Source: Amycolatopsis sp. CA-128772 (GTDB taxonomy: Bacteria > Actinomycetota > Actinomycetes > Mycobacteriales > Pseudonocardiaceae). From it: a stretch of 64,000 bases of DNA. This document shows positions 17,015 through 24,924 of this stretch, piece by piece. The DNA is taken from contig NZ_PPHG01000098.1 in NCBI RefSeq assembly GCF_002904295.1, positions 112,749 to 176,748 on the forward strand, in the 5' to 3' direction. Made by a program: the position numbers and the translations under genes. The notes below the pieces were generated by a model, which saw nothing but the letters and a program-made list of their open reading frames with translations, was not told where the DNA came from and made no database searches. Position 1 is the stretch's first letter. Each line of letters starts with the position of its first letter.

Positions 17015-17815
17015 TCAGGCGCGGGCGAGCAGTTCTCCGTGCGGGATCATCAGCCAGCCGTCGGGGTGCGCCGCCCACTCCGGCCACGCCCGGGCGATGG
17101 CGTCGAGGTCGGCCTGCGTGGCCAGCCCGCGGTCGAGGGCCATCCGGCCGACGGAGGAGTGGATCCGCTCGGCCCACATGTCGCCCCACGTCGCGCGTTC
17201 GTCGGGGGTCGCGTAGCACCACACGGAAGCGGACGGCGTGACCTCGGTGAACCCCGCCTCGTGAGCCCACGCGAGCAGCCGCCGGCCGGCGTCGGGCTCG
17301 GCGTCGTTGCCGCGGGCCACGGCCCGGTACAGGTCCTGCCAGTGGTCGAGCCGCGGGTCCTCGGGCCACCACCGGAACGCGCCGTAGTCGGCGTCGCGCA
17401 CCGCGACGACTCCGCCGGGGCGCGTCACCCGCCGCATCTCGCGGAGGGCGGCGACGGGGTCGGACAGGTGCTGGAGCACTTGGTGGGCGTGGACGACGTC
17501 GTAACTGTCGTCGGGATCGGAGAGCGAGTACGCGTCGTCGACGGCGAACTCGACGGACACCCCGCGCCGGGCGGCGTTCGCCCGGGCGGCGGGCAGCGGA
17601 TCTTCGGTGATCTCGACCCCGCGTACCCGCCCGGGCGCGACGGCTTCGGCGAGGTCGACCGTGATGCTGCCCGGTCCGCAGCCGACGTCGAGCAGGTCCA
17701 GCCCGGGGCGGAGCAGCGGCAGGAGGTAGGCCGCCGAACTGGCCGCGGTGCGCGCGGCGTGGCTCGCCACGACGACCTCGGCGTGGCCGTGGGTGTAAAC
17801 GTCCTTCCCTGCCAT
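17015..17815 (-). CDS. Class I SAM-dependent methyltransferase
   Basis: A 266-residue UbiE/COQ5-like methyltransferase. SAM motif I is LLDVGCGPGSITVDLAE, with the acidic end of motif II in GVEITEDPL, and YDVVHAHQVLQHLSDPVAAL followed by VTRPGGVVAVRDAD as motifs II/III. The C-terminal cap is about 100 residues. Its substrate cannot be deduced. A palindrome overlaps its own -10 region, suggesting tight regulation. Confidence 0.88.
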   Translation of the reverse strand: MAGKDVYTHGHAEVVVASHAARTAASSAAYLLPLLRPGLDLLDVGCGPGSITVDLAEAVAPGRVRGVEITEDPLPAARANAARRGVSVEFAVDDAYSLSDPDDSYDVVHAHQVLQHLSDPVAALREMRRVTRPGGVVAVRDADYGAFRWWPEDPRLDHWQDLYRAVARGNDAEPDAGRRLLAWAHEAGFTEVTPSASVWCYATPDERATWGDMWAERIHSSVGRMALDRGLATQADLDAIARAWPEWAAHPDGWLMIPHGELLARA

Positions 17816-17829
17816 AGCCCACCCCTCAT

Positions 17830-17844
17830 TCTCAAATTATGAGA
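17830..17844. promoter_or_regulatory. Palindrome overlapping the -10 element
   Basis: TCTCAaattaTGAGA, a perfect 5-bp dyad in an AT-rich patch that covers the -10 of the methyltransferase promoter. A candidate repressor site. Confidence 0.45.
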
Positions 17845-17864
17845 CGATGCGTCCGCATGGTGAA
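17836..17864 (-). promoter_or_regulatory. Promoter of the methyltransferase gene
   Basis: On the minus strand, TTCACC (17864-17859), 17-bp spacer, CATAAT (17841-17836). A start near 17829 leaves a very short leader containing GAGGGG before the ATG at 17815. Confidence 0.55.
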
Positions 17865-17918
17865 CGGTACTCCTGGCCGCCCGGCCCGGGCAACGGAAGG
17901 GCCGGCAACCGGCCTGGG

Positions 17919-18869
17919 TCACGGACGCAGCAGGTGCCCGAGCATCCGCCGGCGGGCGGCGGCGTTGTCCCGCCGGGGGGCGAATAAGGCGTCGAGCAGG
18001 ATCAGCACCTCGTCCCGGGCGGCCCTGGTGCGCATGATCCGCCGCCACAGCCACAGGTTCAGCGCGTAGCGGCGGGGCGAGGTGGTGGCCAGGCGGATGA
18101 CGTTGGCGACGTTGCGCCGGACCCGGTCCGGAAGTGTGCGCAGGTCGGAACGCTGCTCGAGCAGGATTTCCGGCAGCACGTCCAGGCCGTGCTCGGTCAT
18201 GAAGCCGAAGTCGGTCCGCCAGGCCGCCGCCCCGAGGTAGTCGACCATCCGGCACCAGCCACGCAGGAACGTCAGTTCGAGCGGCGAACAAGGAGCCGGG
18301 TCGATGTCGGCGATCTTGGTGACCACGACGTCGAGACAGGTCTTGTGCGCCTTCCACAGCGCGACCCGGAGCGGTTCGAGGTCCGTCGTGGCCGGGGTGC
18401 CGGTGACCATCGCGAAGTAGCGCCGCCACTGCTCGACGCTGGGCGCGAGCTCGTCCGGGACCGCGCCGCCCCGCACGTACCGGAACCGCGCCGCGCCGGG
18501 GGCGTCGGCGATTTCGAGCGGAGCGACCACACCGGCCTTCTCGGCGCCGAGCCACGGGACCACGCTCAGCGTGTAGTTGCCGTAGGCCCATGGCGCGTCC
18601 GGATCGATGGTTCCGTCGACGTGTGTGGTGGCTCCCAGCCGCCCGGTGCGGCACTGCCACTGCAGCTGGAAAGCCCAGGCCCACAGGGGATTGTGCCGGT
18701 TGTCGGCCCCGAACAGCCCGCCCGAGTTCGTGGCGTCGATCAGGCGCCGGTAGGCCGCCATCCGGTGCTCGAACCGGAACGGGTCGAACCGGTCGGTCAG
18801 CTCCGCCGCGGAGACCCAGACCGCGTACAGATCGAGGTCGGCGAGCTCCCGCGGGTGGATTGAGGTCAC
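17919..18869 (-). CDS. LEG1-like (PF05612-type) protein
   Basis: A 316-residue protein with no signal peptide. It carries the hallmarks I associate with the LEG1 family: an aromatic start region (FEHRMAAYRRLIDATN), NPLWAWAFQLQWQCRTGRL, then AYGNYTLSVVPWLGAEKAGV, a Trp/His patch (VALWKAHKTCLDVVVT) and a final helical region. LEG1 was described in vertebrates as a liver-enriched secreted protein, and related proteins occur in actinobacteria. The biochemical role is unknown. It is monocistronic. Assignment rests on remembered family pattern. Confidence 0.65.
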   Translation of the reverse strand: MTSIHPRELADLDLYAVWVSAAELTDRFDPFRFEHRMAAYRRLIDATNSGGLFGADNRHNPLWAWAFQLQWQCRTGRLGATTHVDGTIDPDAPWAYGNYTLSVVPWLGAEKAGVVAPLEIADAPGAARFRYVRGGAVPDELAPSVEQWRRYFAMVTGTPATTDLEPLRVALWKAHKTCLDVVVTKIADIDPAPCSPLELTFLRGWCRMVDYLGAAAWRTDFGFMTEHGLDVLPEILLEQRSDLRTLPDRVRRNVANVIRLATTSPRRYALNLWLWRRIMRTRAARDEVLILLDALFAPRRDNAAARRRMLGHLLRP

Positions 18870-19004
18870 GCAGTGAATGTAGCGCGGTCAACCTTGCTTG
18901 TCGGGCGAGCATCCCACGCGACAATCGGCAAACTCCCGATGAAGCATCCGCAAATCCGGAAAGCCGTATAGGGGAATTAGAAGCCAAAAGCGTTTTTCGT
19001 CCTG

Positions 19005-19361
19005 TCACCAGTGGCGGAGGCGGTGGCCGGTGTCACCCCAGAACGAGGTGAGCCGGACACCGTCGTCGGTGAAGAAGAACATCGCTCCGACGACCGCCGC
19101 GCCGAGGCCCAATACTTCGGTGACCATCGGCAGCACGTACGGCAGTGCGTCCGGTTTGCCGAGTGCGGCAGAACTGAACACGCGCACCCGCAGACGGCTT
19201 CCGCACGAGCCGCAAGTCGCGGTGGCTTCGACGAGACCGGTGCCAGGTCGCGGAACCGGGATGTCGCTCAGCGAGTACCGGATGGTGGTCGTGGCCGTGA
19301 CGAGCTACTCGCCGTGGACGCAGGCCGGATGCACCCGCGGGTACTCGCCGGTCTTGGTCAC
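19005..19361 (-). pseudogene. Small zinc-ribbon-like membrane protein interrupted by an in-frame amber codon
   Basis: Reading leftward from a GTG at 19361 (GAGG 5 nt upstream) gives MTKTGEYPRVHPACVHGE, then TAG at 19307-19305. The same frame continues LVTATTTIRYSLSDIPVP, ATCGSCGSRLRVRV (CxxC) and a membrane segment (VLPMVTEVLGLGAAVVGAMF) to a stop at 19005. Without the TAG this is a sensible 118-residue protein, and no alternative start exists until after the CxxC. One base change from TAC or TAT (Tyr) explains it. Readthrough cannot be excluded. Confidence 0.6.
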
Positions 19362-19472
19362 CGCTGCCTCACAACTCCCCGCTACGGGTGCTGCTTGCCG
19401 AGTATCCGGCTGGATGCGGGGACCGGTAACGCGGGGTTAGCGGTCCGACACGGGATTTCGTACACTCCCGGG

Positions 19473-21257
19473 GTGGACAAGGGGAGGGTCGTGGCCAACC
19501 GTTACCGGTTGGAGGAGGAGCTCGGCCGGGGTGGCATGGGCGTTGTCTGGCGGGCGGTCGATCTCGAACTCGGCCGGCAGGTAACGCTCAAGCGGGCCCT
19601 GAGCGAGGACGCCGGGCAGATCCGCCGCGAGGCGCGGATCGGCGCCGGGCTGCTGCACTCGAACGTCGTCACCGTGTTCGACACGGTCGGCGACGGCGAC
19701 GCCCAATGGCTGGTCACGGAATACCTGGCCGCCCGGAGCCTCGAGGAGCTGGTGGACGACGGGGGCCCGCTGCCGGAGGACCGGGTCCGGCGGATCGGCG
19801 CGCAGCTCGCCGCGGCGCTCGCGGACATGCACGCCCGCGGCATCGTCCACCGCGACGTCAAGCCGGGCAACGTCCTGGTGACCGCGGACGATGTCGCCAA
19901 GCTGACCGACCTGGGCATCGCCCGCTGGACCGAGGTCACCCGCACCGGCGGCGCGCAGCTCACCGGCACGCTCGGGTACGTCGCGCCGGAGGTGGCCGAC
20001 GGCGCCGAAGCCGGGCCCGCCTCGGACGTCTTCTCGCTGGGGGCCACCCTCTACGCCGCGATCGAAGGCCGCTCGCCGTGGGGATCGGGGGAGGACGGCC
20101 CGTTCGCGCAGATGCGCCGCGCCGCGGGCGGACGGTACGCGCCCGCCGAACGCGCCGGGCGGTTCGAGCCGGTGCTCGCCGCGCTCATGGCCCGGCATCC
20201 GGCCGATCGGCCTGGCGCCGCCGAAGCGGTCACGCTGCTCACCGCGGACGCGCCCGCGCCCCGGCGGCCCCGACGCCGCCTGCGCCGGCGGCTGCTCGCC
20301 GGGGCCGCAGTGGCGGTGGTGGCCGCGCTGGTGGCCGGGTTCGTCCTGGTCCGGTGGCTGGGGACGACCACCACCGGCGGCGCCTCGGCCGGAGCGAACA
20401 CCCTCGGCGCCGATCCGGCCGCGACGGACCCGTGCGCGGCGATCGCGCTCAACTCGCTCACCGGGTTCGGCAAGCCGTTCGTGGACCCCGAGGTCCTGAA
20501 CTTCAGCACCTGCATCGTCACGACCACGCTGGCCGACAAGACCGGGCAGGTGCAGACCCGGCTCGATCTGACCGGCCCGCTGCGGTACCCGCCCCGCCCG
20601 CCGGTGCCCGGCAAGATGGGCGAAATCGAGTATCCCGAGGCCCACGACGGCTCCTGCGAGCGCGCCATTTCGCTGGCCGACGCCAACCGGATCGTCGTCA
20701 CCTCGCGCGCGGTGACGGACGCGAAGAACGCGCCGTTCTGCTCCTTCTCGGAGTCGGTGCTGTCCGGTGTGCTGGCCACGCTCGCCAACGGTCCGCTGCC
20801 GCGGCGTACCCAGCCGTTCCCGGACTGGTCACTGGCGCGCGTCGACGCCTGTGGCCTGCTCGACGAAGCGACGACGTCGGGGGTGCTGGGCCGGGTCAAG
20901 GAACCGGACCGCGGGTTCGGCGGCTGGAGCTGCAGCTGGGAACACGTTCCGCGCACGATCACCGTCGAGTACAGCCGGGAATGGCCGATCGAGGCGGACG
21001 AGGACGTGCCGGGCGACCGGATCCGCATCGGGAACCGCACGGCCGTCGTGGCGCCGGTACCGGGCGGGAACCCGGAGTGCGCCGTCAAGGTCGTGCACCG
21101 CCCCTATACCGCGCCCTTGGCGGTCCTGCCCGGCACTCCCCAGCAACGGGAGGAGGTCGCCGCAGTCTCCGTCGAGGACACCGCGGCGGCCGGTGGGGAC
21201 GCGCTGTGCGCGACCGCGCGCTCGCTCGCGGAGGTCCTCGTCCGGCGGCTGCCGTGA
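19473..21257 (+). CDS. Membrane-anchored Ser/Thr protein kinase (PknB-type)
   Basis: 594 residues from a GTG at 19473. Kinase residues ~10-260: P-loop GRGGMG (18-23), Lys40 in VTLKR, catalytic loop HRDVKPGN, DLG in place of the usual DFG, and the GTLGYVAPE activation segment. A basic juxtamembrane stretch (PRRPRRRLRRRLLAG) leads to one transmembrane helix (~280-300). The ~290-residue extracytoplasmic domain has paired cysteines (DPCAAI, FSTCIV, GSCERA, APFCSF) and resembles DUF3558-like sensor domains rather than PASTA repeats. A palindrome after the stop may terminate it. Confidence 0.88.
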   Translation: MDKGRVVANRYRLEEELGRGGMGVVWRAVDLELGRQVTLKRALSEDAGQIRREARIGAGLLHSNVVTVFDTVGDGDAQWLVTEYLAARSLEELVDDGGPLPEDRVRRIGAQLAAALADMHARGIVHRDVKPGNVLVTADDVAKLTDLGIARWTEVTRTGGAQLTGTLGYVAPEVADGAEAGPASDVFSLGATLYAAIEGRSPWGSGEDGPFAQMRRAAGGRYAPAERAGRFEPVLAALMARHPADRPGAAEAVTLLTADAPAPRRPRRRLRRRLLAGAAVAVVAALVAGFVLVRWLGTTTTGGASAGANTLGADPAATDPCAAIALNSLTGFGKPFVDPEVLNFSTCIVTTTLADKTGQVQTRLDLTGPLRYPPRPPVPGKMGEIEYPEAHDGSCERAISLADANRIVVTSRAVTDAKNAPFCSFSESVLSGVLATLANGPLPRRTQPFPDWSLARVDACGLLDEATTSGVLGRVKEPDRGFGGWSCSWEHVPRTITVEYSREWPIEADEDVPGDRIRIGNRTAVVAPVPGGNPECAVKVVHRPYTAPLAVLPGTPQQREEVAAVSVEDTAAAGGDALCATARSLAEVLVRRLP

Positions 21258-21258
21258 A

Positions 21259-21276
21259 CCGGGGACCGGTCCCCGG
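21259..21276. terminator. Perfect 18-bp palindrome after the kinase gene
   Basis: CCGGGGACCGGTCCCCGG immediately after the kinase stop codon. It could act as a T-less terminator or cruciform. Confidence 0.45.
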
Positions 21277-21334
21277 CACCCCCGGCTAGAAAGAGCGGGG
21301 GCCGGGAACCGGCCGCAGGAAGACGGGACGAGAA

Positions 21335-21739
21335 GTGTCGATACGGGTACTGGCCGGGGTGGCGCTCCTGGCGGTGGCCACCGCCGGTCCGACGGTCGAG
21401 GGGGCCGCCGGACCGGGACCGCGCACCCGGCGTGTCGGCCCGCACGGGACGGACCCCAGCGTCCAGGCGGCGGCCGACGCGGCCCGGCCGGGGGACACTG
21501 TCGCAATCGAGGCGGGTGGCCATGCAGGCGACCTGGCCACCCAAGGCGACGGGTCCCCCGGCCACCCCATCCGGTTCCGCGGCGCCGACCGGTTCGCCGT
21601 GCGGAACACCCTGCGGAACAACGTGTTCGGTGACGGGCCGGTCGGCGCCGACCACAACTTCGCCGGGAACCCGGGATTCGCCGACCCGGCTCACGGCGGC
21701 TACCACCTCGTCGGCGCCGGCGAACGGAGGCGGCCGTGA
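21335..21739 (+). pseudogene. Internally collapsed beta-helix (pectate-lyase-like) secreted protein
   Basis: 134 residues with a signal peptide (MSIRVLAGVALLAVATAGPT). The first part, VQAAADAARPGDTVAIEAG then GSPGHPIRFRGADRF, is the N-cap of a right-handed beta-helix protein. It then jumps directly to the sequence normally found at the far end (NTLRNNVFGDGPVGADHNFA, DPAHGGYHLVGAG). The whole stack of coils between is missing, so this looks like an in-frame internal deletion of a ~350-residue enzyme. It remains open and overlaps the next gene by 4 bp. Confidence 0.6.
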
Positions 21740-22527
21740 CCACCGGACGTCTCGACCCGCACCGCCGGCGGAGCCTGCGTCACGGCGTCGACGGGGGCGT
21801 GCCGGGCACGTTGAGCGCACTCGCCGTCACCGGCGGCGTCGCGGTGCCGCCGGTGACGGGGACCCGGTTGACCTTCGGGCGCAACCGGCTGGAGGTCGAC
21901 GTCTGCGTCGGCGAGGAGGACGTGCGGATCAGCCGGGTCCACGGGCTGCTCGTGCGAGAGAAGGACCGCTGGTGGCTCAGCAACACCGGCCGCTCGCCGA
22001 TCCGGCTGTCCGACAACGTCCTGCTGCACCGCGACAGCGAACCGCTGCCGCTGGCCGACGGCTACACCGCGCTGTTCCTGCGCGGTTCCCGCGAGCACGT
22101 GCTGGAGCTGCTCGTGTCCGACGGCGAGGCCGGCGCCGCCACGCGCCGCCCGACGCACCCGACGGCCCCGCCGAAACGCTGGCGGCTGTCCCCGGAGGAG
22201 CACGTCGTGCTGGCAGTGCTCGGGCAGCGTTACCTCGGCTACGACCCCCACCCGCTGCCGCTGTCCCGTCAGCAGGCGGCCGCCGAGCTCGCCGAACGAC
22301 GGCCTGGCGAGAACTGGACGGCCAAGCGCGTCGAACACCTCGTTTCCCGGGTTCGGCAGCGGCTTTCCGACGCCGGGGTGCACGGGCTGCGGCGGGAGGA
22401 GGTGGGGGAGCCGGTGGGGCTGACCCTGACCGTGAACCTGCTGCGGGAGCTGGTGCTGTCGACGACGCTGGTGCCGATGGACCTGGAATGGCTCGAGCTC
22501 CCCGACACCTCGCTCTTCCCCGGATGA
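21736..22527 (+). CDS. FHA-domain protein with C-terminal winged-helix region
   Basis: 263 residues from a GTG overlapping the previous stop (GTGA). The N-terminal FHA domain is recognisable (LTFGRNRLEVDVCVG, then VRISRVHGLLVREKDRWWLS and NTGRSPIRL). It is followed by a ~100-residue helical domain (LSRQQAAAELAERRPGENWT, AKRVEHLVSRVRQRLSDAGV) with a helix-turn-helix look. FHA domains bind phospho-threonine, so it is a plausible reader of the upstream kinase. Confidence 0.75.
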   Translation: MTTGRLDPHRRRSLRHGVDGGVPGTLSALAVTGGVAVPPVTGTRLTFGRNRLEVDVCVGEEDVRISRVHGLLVREKDRWWLSNTGRSPIRLSDNVLLHRDSEPLPLADGYTALFLRGSREHVLELLVSDGEAGAATRRPTHPTAPPKRWRLSPEEHVVLAVLGQRYLGYDPHPLPLSRQQAAAELAERRPGENWTAKRVEHLVSRVRQRLSDAGVHGLRREEVGEPVGLTLTVNLLRELVLSTTLVPMDLEWLELPDTSLFPG

Positions 22528-22528
22528 G

Positions 22529-22777
22529 GTGTGGTCGCGGCCCGAAGAGGGGCTGCGGGTTTCGCCGTTGCTTGTCGCGGCCGTCGCGCATTCGATGCTC
22601 TGCCTGGCCGAGCGTGGCCGGCAGGTGCAGCTCACGGGCGTGGCTGTGTCGGTCATCGTCGTCGAGGTGGTCGGCTTCGTGTCCACGGTGATCGGGTTGG
22701 TGCTGCTGTACTTGCCGGCGAGCAACGCCTACGTCGAAGGGGTTCGCGCCCTCAGGTCCGGTCGTGGGCGCGGATGA
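22529..22777 (+). CDS. Short hydrophobic ORF, unrecognised
   Basis: 82 codons from a GTG 1 bp after the FHA gene. Two hydrophobic stretches (LLVAAVAHSMLCLAE and AVSVIVVEVVGFVSTVIGLV, then LLYLPASNAYVEG) suggest a small membrane protein or a fragment of a larger one. No family is recognised and it may not be translated. Confidence 0.35.
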   Translation: MWSRPEEGLRVSPLLVAAVAHSMLCLAERGRQVQLTGVAVSVIVVEVVGFVSTVIGLVLLYLPASNAYVEGVRALRSGRGRG

Positions 22778-22804
22778 CCGGGTTCCTGGACTGGTCGTGC
22801 GTTA

Positions 22805-23002
22805 GGTCGGACAGGAACGTCGCGTTGTCCATGGTGGCGGCGAGGATCGCGAGGACGGCGGTCGCGAGCAGGTTGCCGACCGGGACGCCGGCCTGGGGCC
22901 GGCCGGCCCAGAAGCCGCGGCGCTCGGCGGAGCCGTCGAGGAAGAAGTCGTACCACTCGGCGGTGTGCCGATGAGGCTGGCGGCGACGACGCGGCCCCGC
23001 AC
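22805..23002 (-). pseudogene. Remnant of an MHS-family MFS (shikimate/proline-type) transporter
   Basis: RVVAASLIGT (22990, one frame) is followed in another frame by TAEWYDFFLDGSAERRGFW, then AGRPQAGVPVGNLLATAVLA. These are the first-helix signature (ASLIG..EWYDFFLYG) and a mid-protein signature (P.AGVP.GNLLA) of metabolite:H+ symporters. About 100 residues between them are deleted and the rest is gone. It lies divergently from the gene at 23170. Confidence 0.65.
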
Positions 23003-23169
23003 CCGGCGTCAGCGTGTCGGCGATCCGGGACGCGACCGGCGCACCGGTGATCGCGCCGTCGCGCGAGGGCTGGCGGGCCCCGTGGCTTCGGAGCGGGCAG
23101 GATGTGGTGCGGGGGAGTCGTGCTCGTCGGACGCGCGATCCCCTTCCCGGCCCGAGGATTGGACGCGCA

Positions 23170-23961
23170 ATGGGACGCTCGTCGGTGTTCACCTTCCAGT
23201 ACATCGCCATTGACACGGAGGCTGGTGTCACGCCGGAGGAGTTCGAGACCTTCGTGCGTGATGAAGGCGTTCACCTGCCCTTGTACCCGGGGTGGCGGTG
23301 GACTCTGCTGCGCGGGTTGCGTGGGGACCGGACCGGGCAGTACCTGATGTTGTACGAGATCGAGAGCGCCGAGCAGCGCGACCGCTACGTCACCGCCCGG
23401 GGTGAGCAGACCGACCTGGCCCGGGCGTTCTGGGCGCGGCACCCGGAGGCGGAGGCGGTGCTGGCGCGGTGGCGGCGGCTGGGCACGTTCGCCGAGCTGC
23501 CGACGTTGTTCACCGACTACCGGCTGCTGGCCGACAATCCGCGCAGCACGGTCACGCCCGGCCCCCGCTACCGCGACCGCCCGGGGGAGGAGCCCGTCGC
23601 CCGGGTCGTCGGGATCCACAACCTGGCGTTGCGCGCCGGTGTGACCGAGGAGGTGTTCGACCGGTTCATCGCCGAGAACCACCACCGGATCGACGACTAC
23701 CCGGACTGGCGGTTCCACGTGCTCAAGGGCGAGCGGGGCAACCGCCTCGACCAGTACGTGATGATGATGGAGATCGCGAGCCTGGACGCGCTGGACGTCT
23801 TCTACCCCGAGCCCGACATCGCCACCGGCGAGGCCGCGGAGTTCGCGGCTGCCCACCGCGACACCAAGCAGATGTACGAGGAGTGGAAGCAGCTGGCCTC
23901 GTTCTCGGGCTCACCGCAGATCTACACGGACTACCTCGCCGTCGCGGAGAACCCGGCGTAG
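23170..23961 (+). CDS. Tandem-duplicated protein of unknown function
   Basis: A 263-residue protein made of two related ~120-residue halves, each with an (IA)...GVTEEVF/EEFETFV entry, a YPGWRW/YPDWRFHVLKGER strand, a QYLMLYEI/QYVMMMEI strand, and an ending LPTLFTDYRLLADNP / SPQIYTDYLAVAENP. The pattern is like a fused dimeric alpha-beta barrel (ferredoxin-like) protein. No catalytic motif is recognised. The duplication is clear in the protein sequence. Confidence 0.7.
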   Translation: MGRSSVFTFQYIAIDTEAGVTPEEFETFVRDEGVHLPLYPGWRWTLLRGLRGDRTGQYLMLYEIESAEQRDRYVTARGEQTDLARAFWARHPEAEAVLARWRRLGTFAELPTLFTDYRLLADNPRSTVTPGPRYRDRPGEEPVARVVGIHNLALRAGVTEEVFDRFIAENHHRIDDYPDWRFHVLKGERGNRLDQYVMMMEIASLDALDVFYPEPDIATGEAAEFAAAHRDTKQMYEEWKQLASFSGSPQIYTDYLAVAENPA

Positions 23962-23981
23962 CCCCGCACGACCCCGGCGTG

Positions 23982-24221
23982 TCAGTCGGACCAGTAGACA
24001 GCGCCCTCCCAGTGGAAGTTCTGGTGTGCGCAACCGACCCAGGTGACCAGGTAACCCTGGGCTTGCTTCTGCTGGGCCAGCTGGTTTCCGGCCGCGTTGC
24101 ATTCGGCTTGGCTTGCGCCCGAGACGGACTGCTGGTGGTACCTCGTCGCCCCGTGGGCGGGGGCGGCGAGGGCGATGGCGGCTGTCACGACGGCCACCCC
24201 GGTGGCCAGCTTCTTCACCAT
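23982..24221 (-). CDS. Small secreted protein
   Basis: 79 residues from the ATG at 24221 (MVKKLATGVAVVTAAIALAA, cleavage after AHGA). The mature part is short with two cysteines (AECNAAG and WVGCAHQ) likely forming a disulfide. An upstream in-frame ATG at 24251 would add ten residues before the signal peptide and is less likely. Neither start has a good ribosome binding site. Function unknown. Confidence 0.6.
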   Translation of the reverse strand: MVKKLATGVAVVTAAIALAAPAHGATRYHQQSVSGASQAECNAAGNQLAQQKQAQGYLVTWVGCAHQNFHWEGAVYWSD

Positions 24222-24280
24222 GCGGGCAATGAAACACGCCGGGACCGGCATCGTGGTCGGTATTTTTGCCGGGAGCCCGG

Positions 24281-24862
24281 CTACCGCGTGCGGTCGCCGG
24301 TGATGCGGGCGGCCGCACGTGCCGCGGTCTCGACACGATCGTGGAACCCGGACCCCCCGTCGGGAAGGTTGCTGACCGTGGGGTGGTAGCCGGCGCGGCC
24401 GTCGATGAGCTCGCGGACGATGTCGGCGTGCCCGGCGTGCCGGCAGGTCTCGGTGATCATGTGCACGAGCATCCAGTGCAAGGTCACCTCGCGCATGCCT
24501 TCGGGGAAGTGGGGCACCTTGCCGGGTGAGTCGAGATCGAGCGCCGCGATGGTGGCGTCAGCGTGCTCCCACGACCGCTTGTACTGCGCGATGATGTCCT
24601 CGCGCGTCTCCTCGGGACGGGCGAGGAAGTCCTCTGATTGAGTGCGGTCGACCAGCCACTCGCCCGCGTGCGCGGGCCGGTCGAACACTTCGCCGAAGTA
24701 GCCGAACTCGTTGCCCGTCAGGTGTTTCACCAGCCCGAGCAGGTTGGTTCCGGTCGGGGTGAGCGGCCGGCGCGCATCGTACTCGGACAGGCCGTCGAGT
24801 TTCCACACCAGGACGTCGCGCACCTGCTGCAAGTACAGGTGCAGATAGGTTTTCGGATCCAC
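24281..24862 (-). CDS. DinB-superfamily / DUF664 protein
   Basis: A 193-residue four-helix-bundle protein with the three-His-type pattern of the DinB family: VKHLTGNEFGYFGEVFDRP (first His), LHWMLVHMITETCRHAGHAD (two further His). Relatives include mycothiol- and bacillithiol-dependent transferases, which would suit an actinobacterium. It diverges from the AraC-type gene with a short shared promoter region. Confidence 0.82.
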   Translation of the reverse strand: MDPKTYLHLYLQQVRDVLVWKLDGLSEYDARRPLTPTGTNLLGLVKHLTGNEFGYFGEVFDRPAHAGEWLVDRTQSEDFLARPEETREDIIAQYKRSWEHADATIAALDLDSPGKVPHFPEGMREVTLHWMLVHMITETCRHAGHADIVRELIDGRAGYHPTVSNLPDGGSGFHDRVETAARAAARITGDRTR

Positions 24863-24924
24863 GTGCCGACCCTAGGAAGCCGTTGCCCCCGCGGTCTTGG
24901 ACACGCGTGCCGTCCCGATCGACG

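Noticed and set aside
19305..19307. Pyrrolysine or other recoding at the in-frame TAG.
   Set aside because: No Pyl tRNA, synthetase or related gene is visible and such recoding is not expected here; a simple nonsense mutation is more likely.
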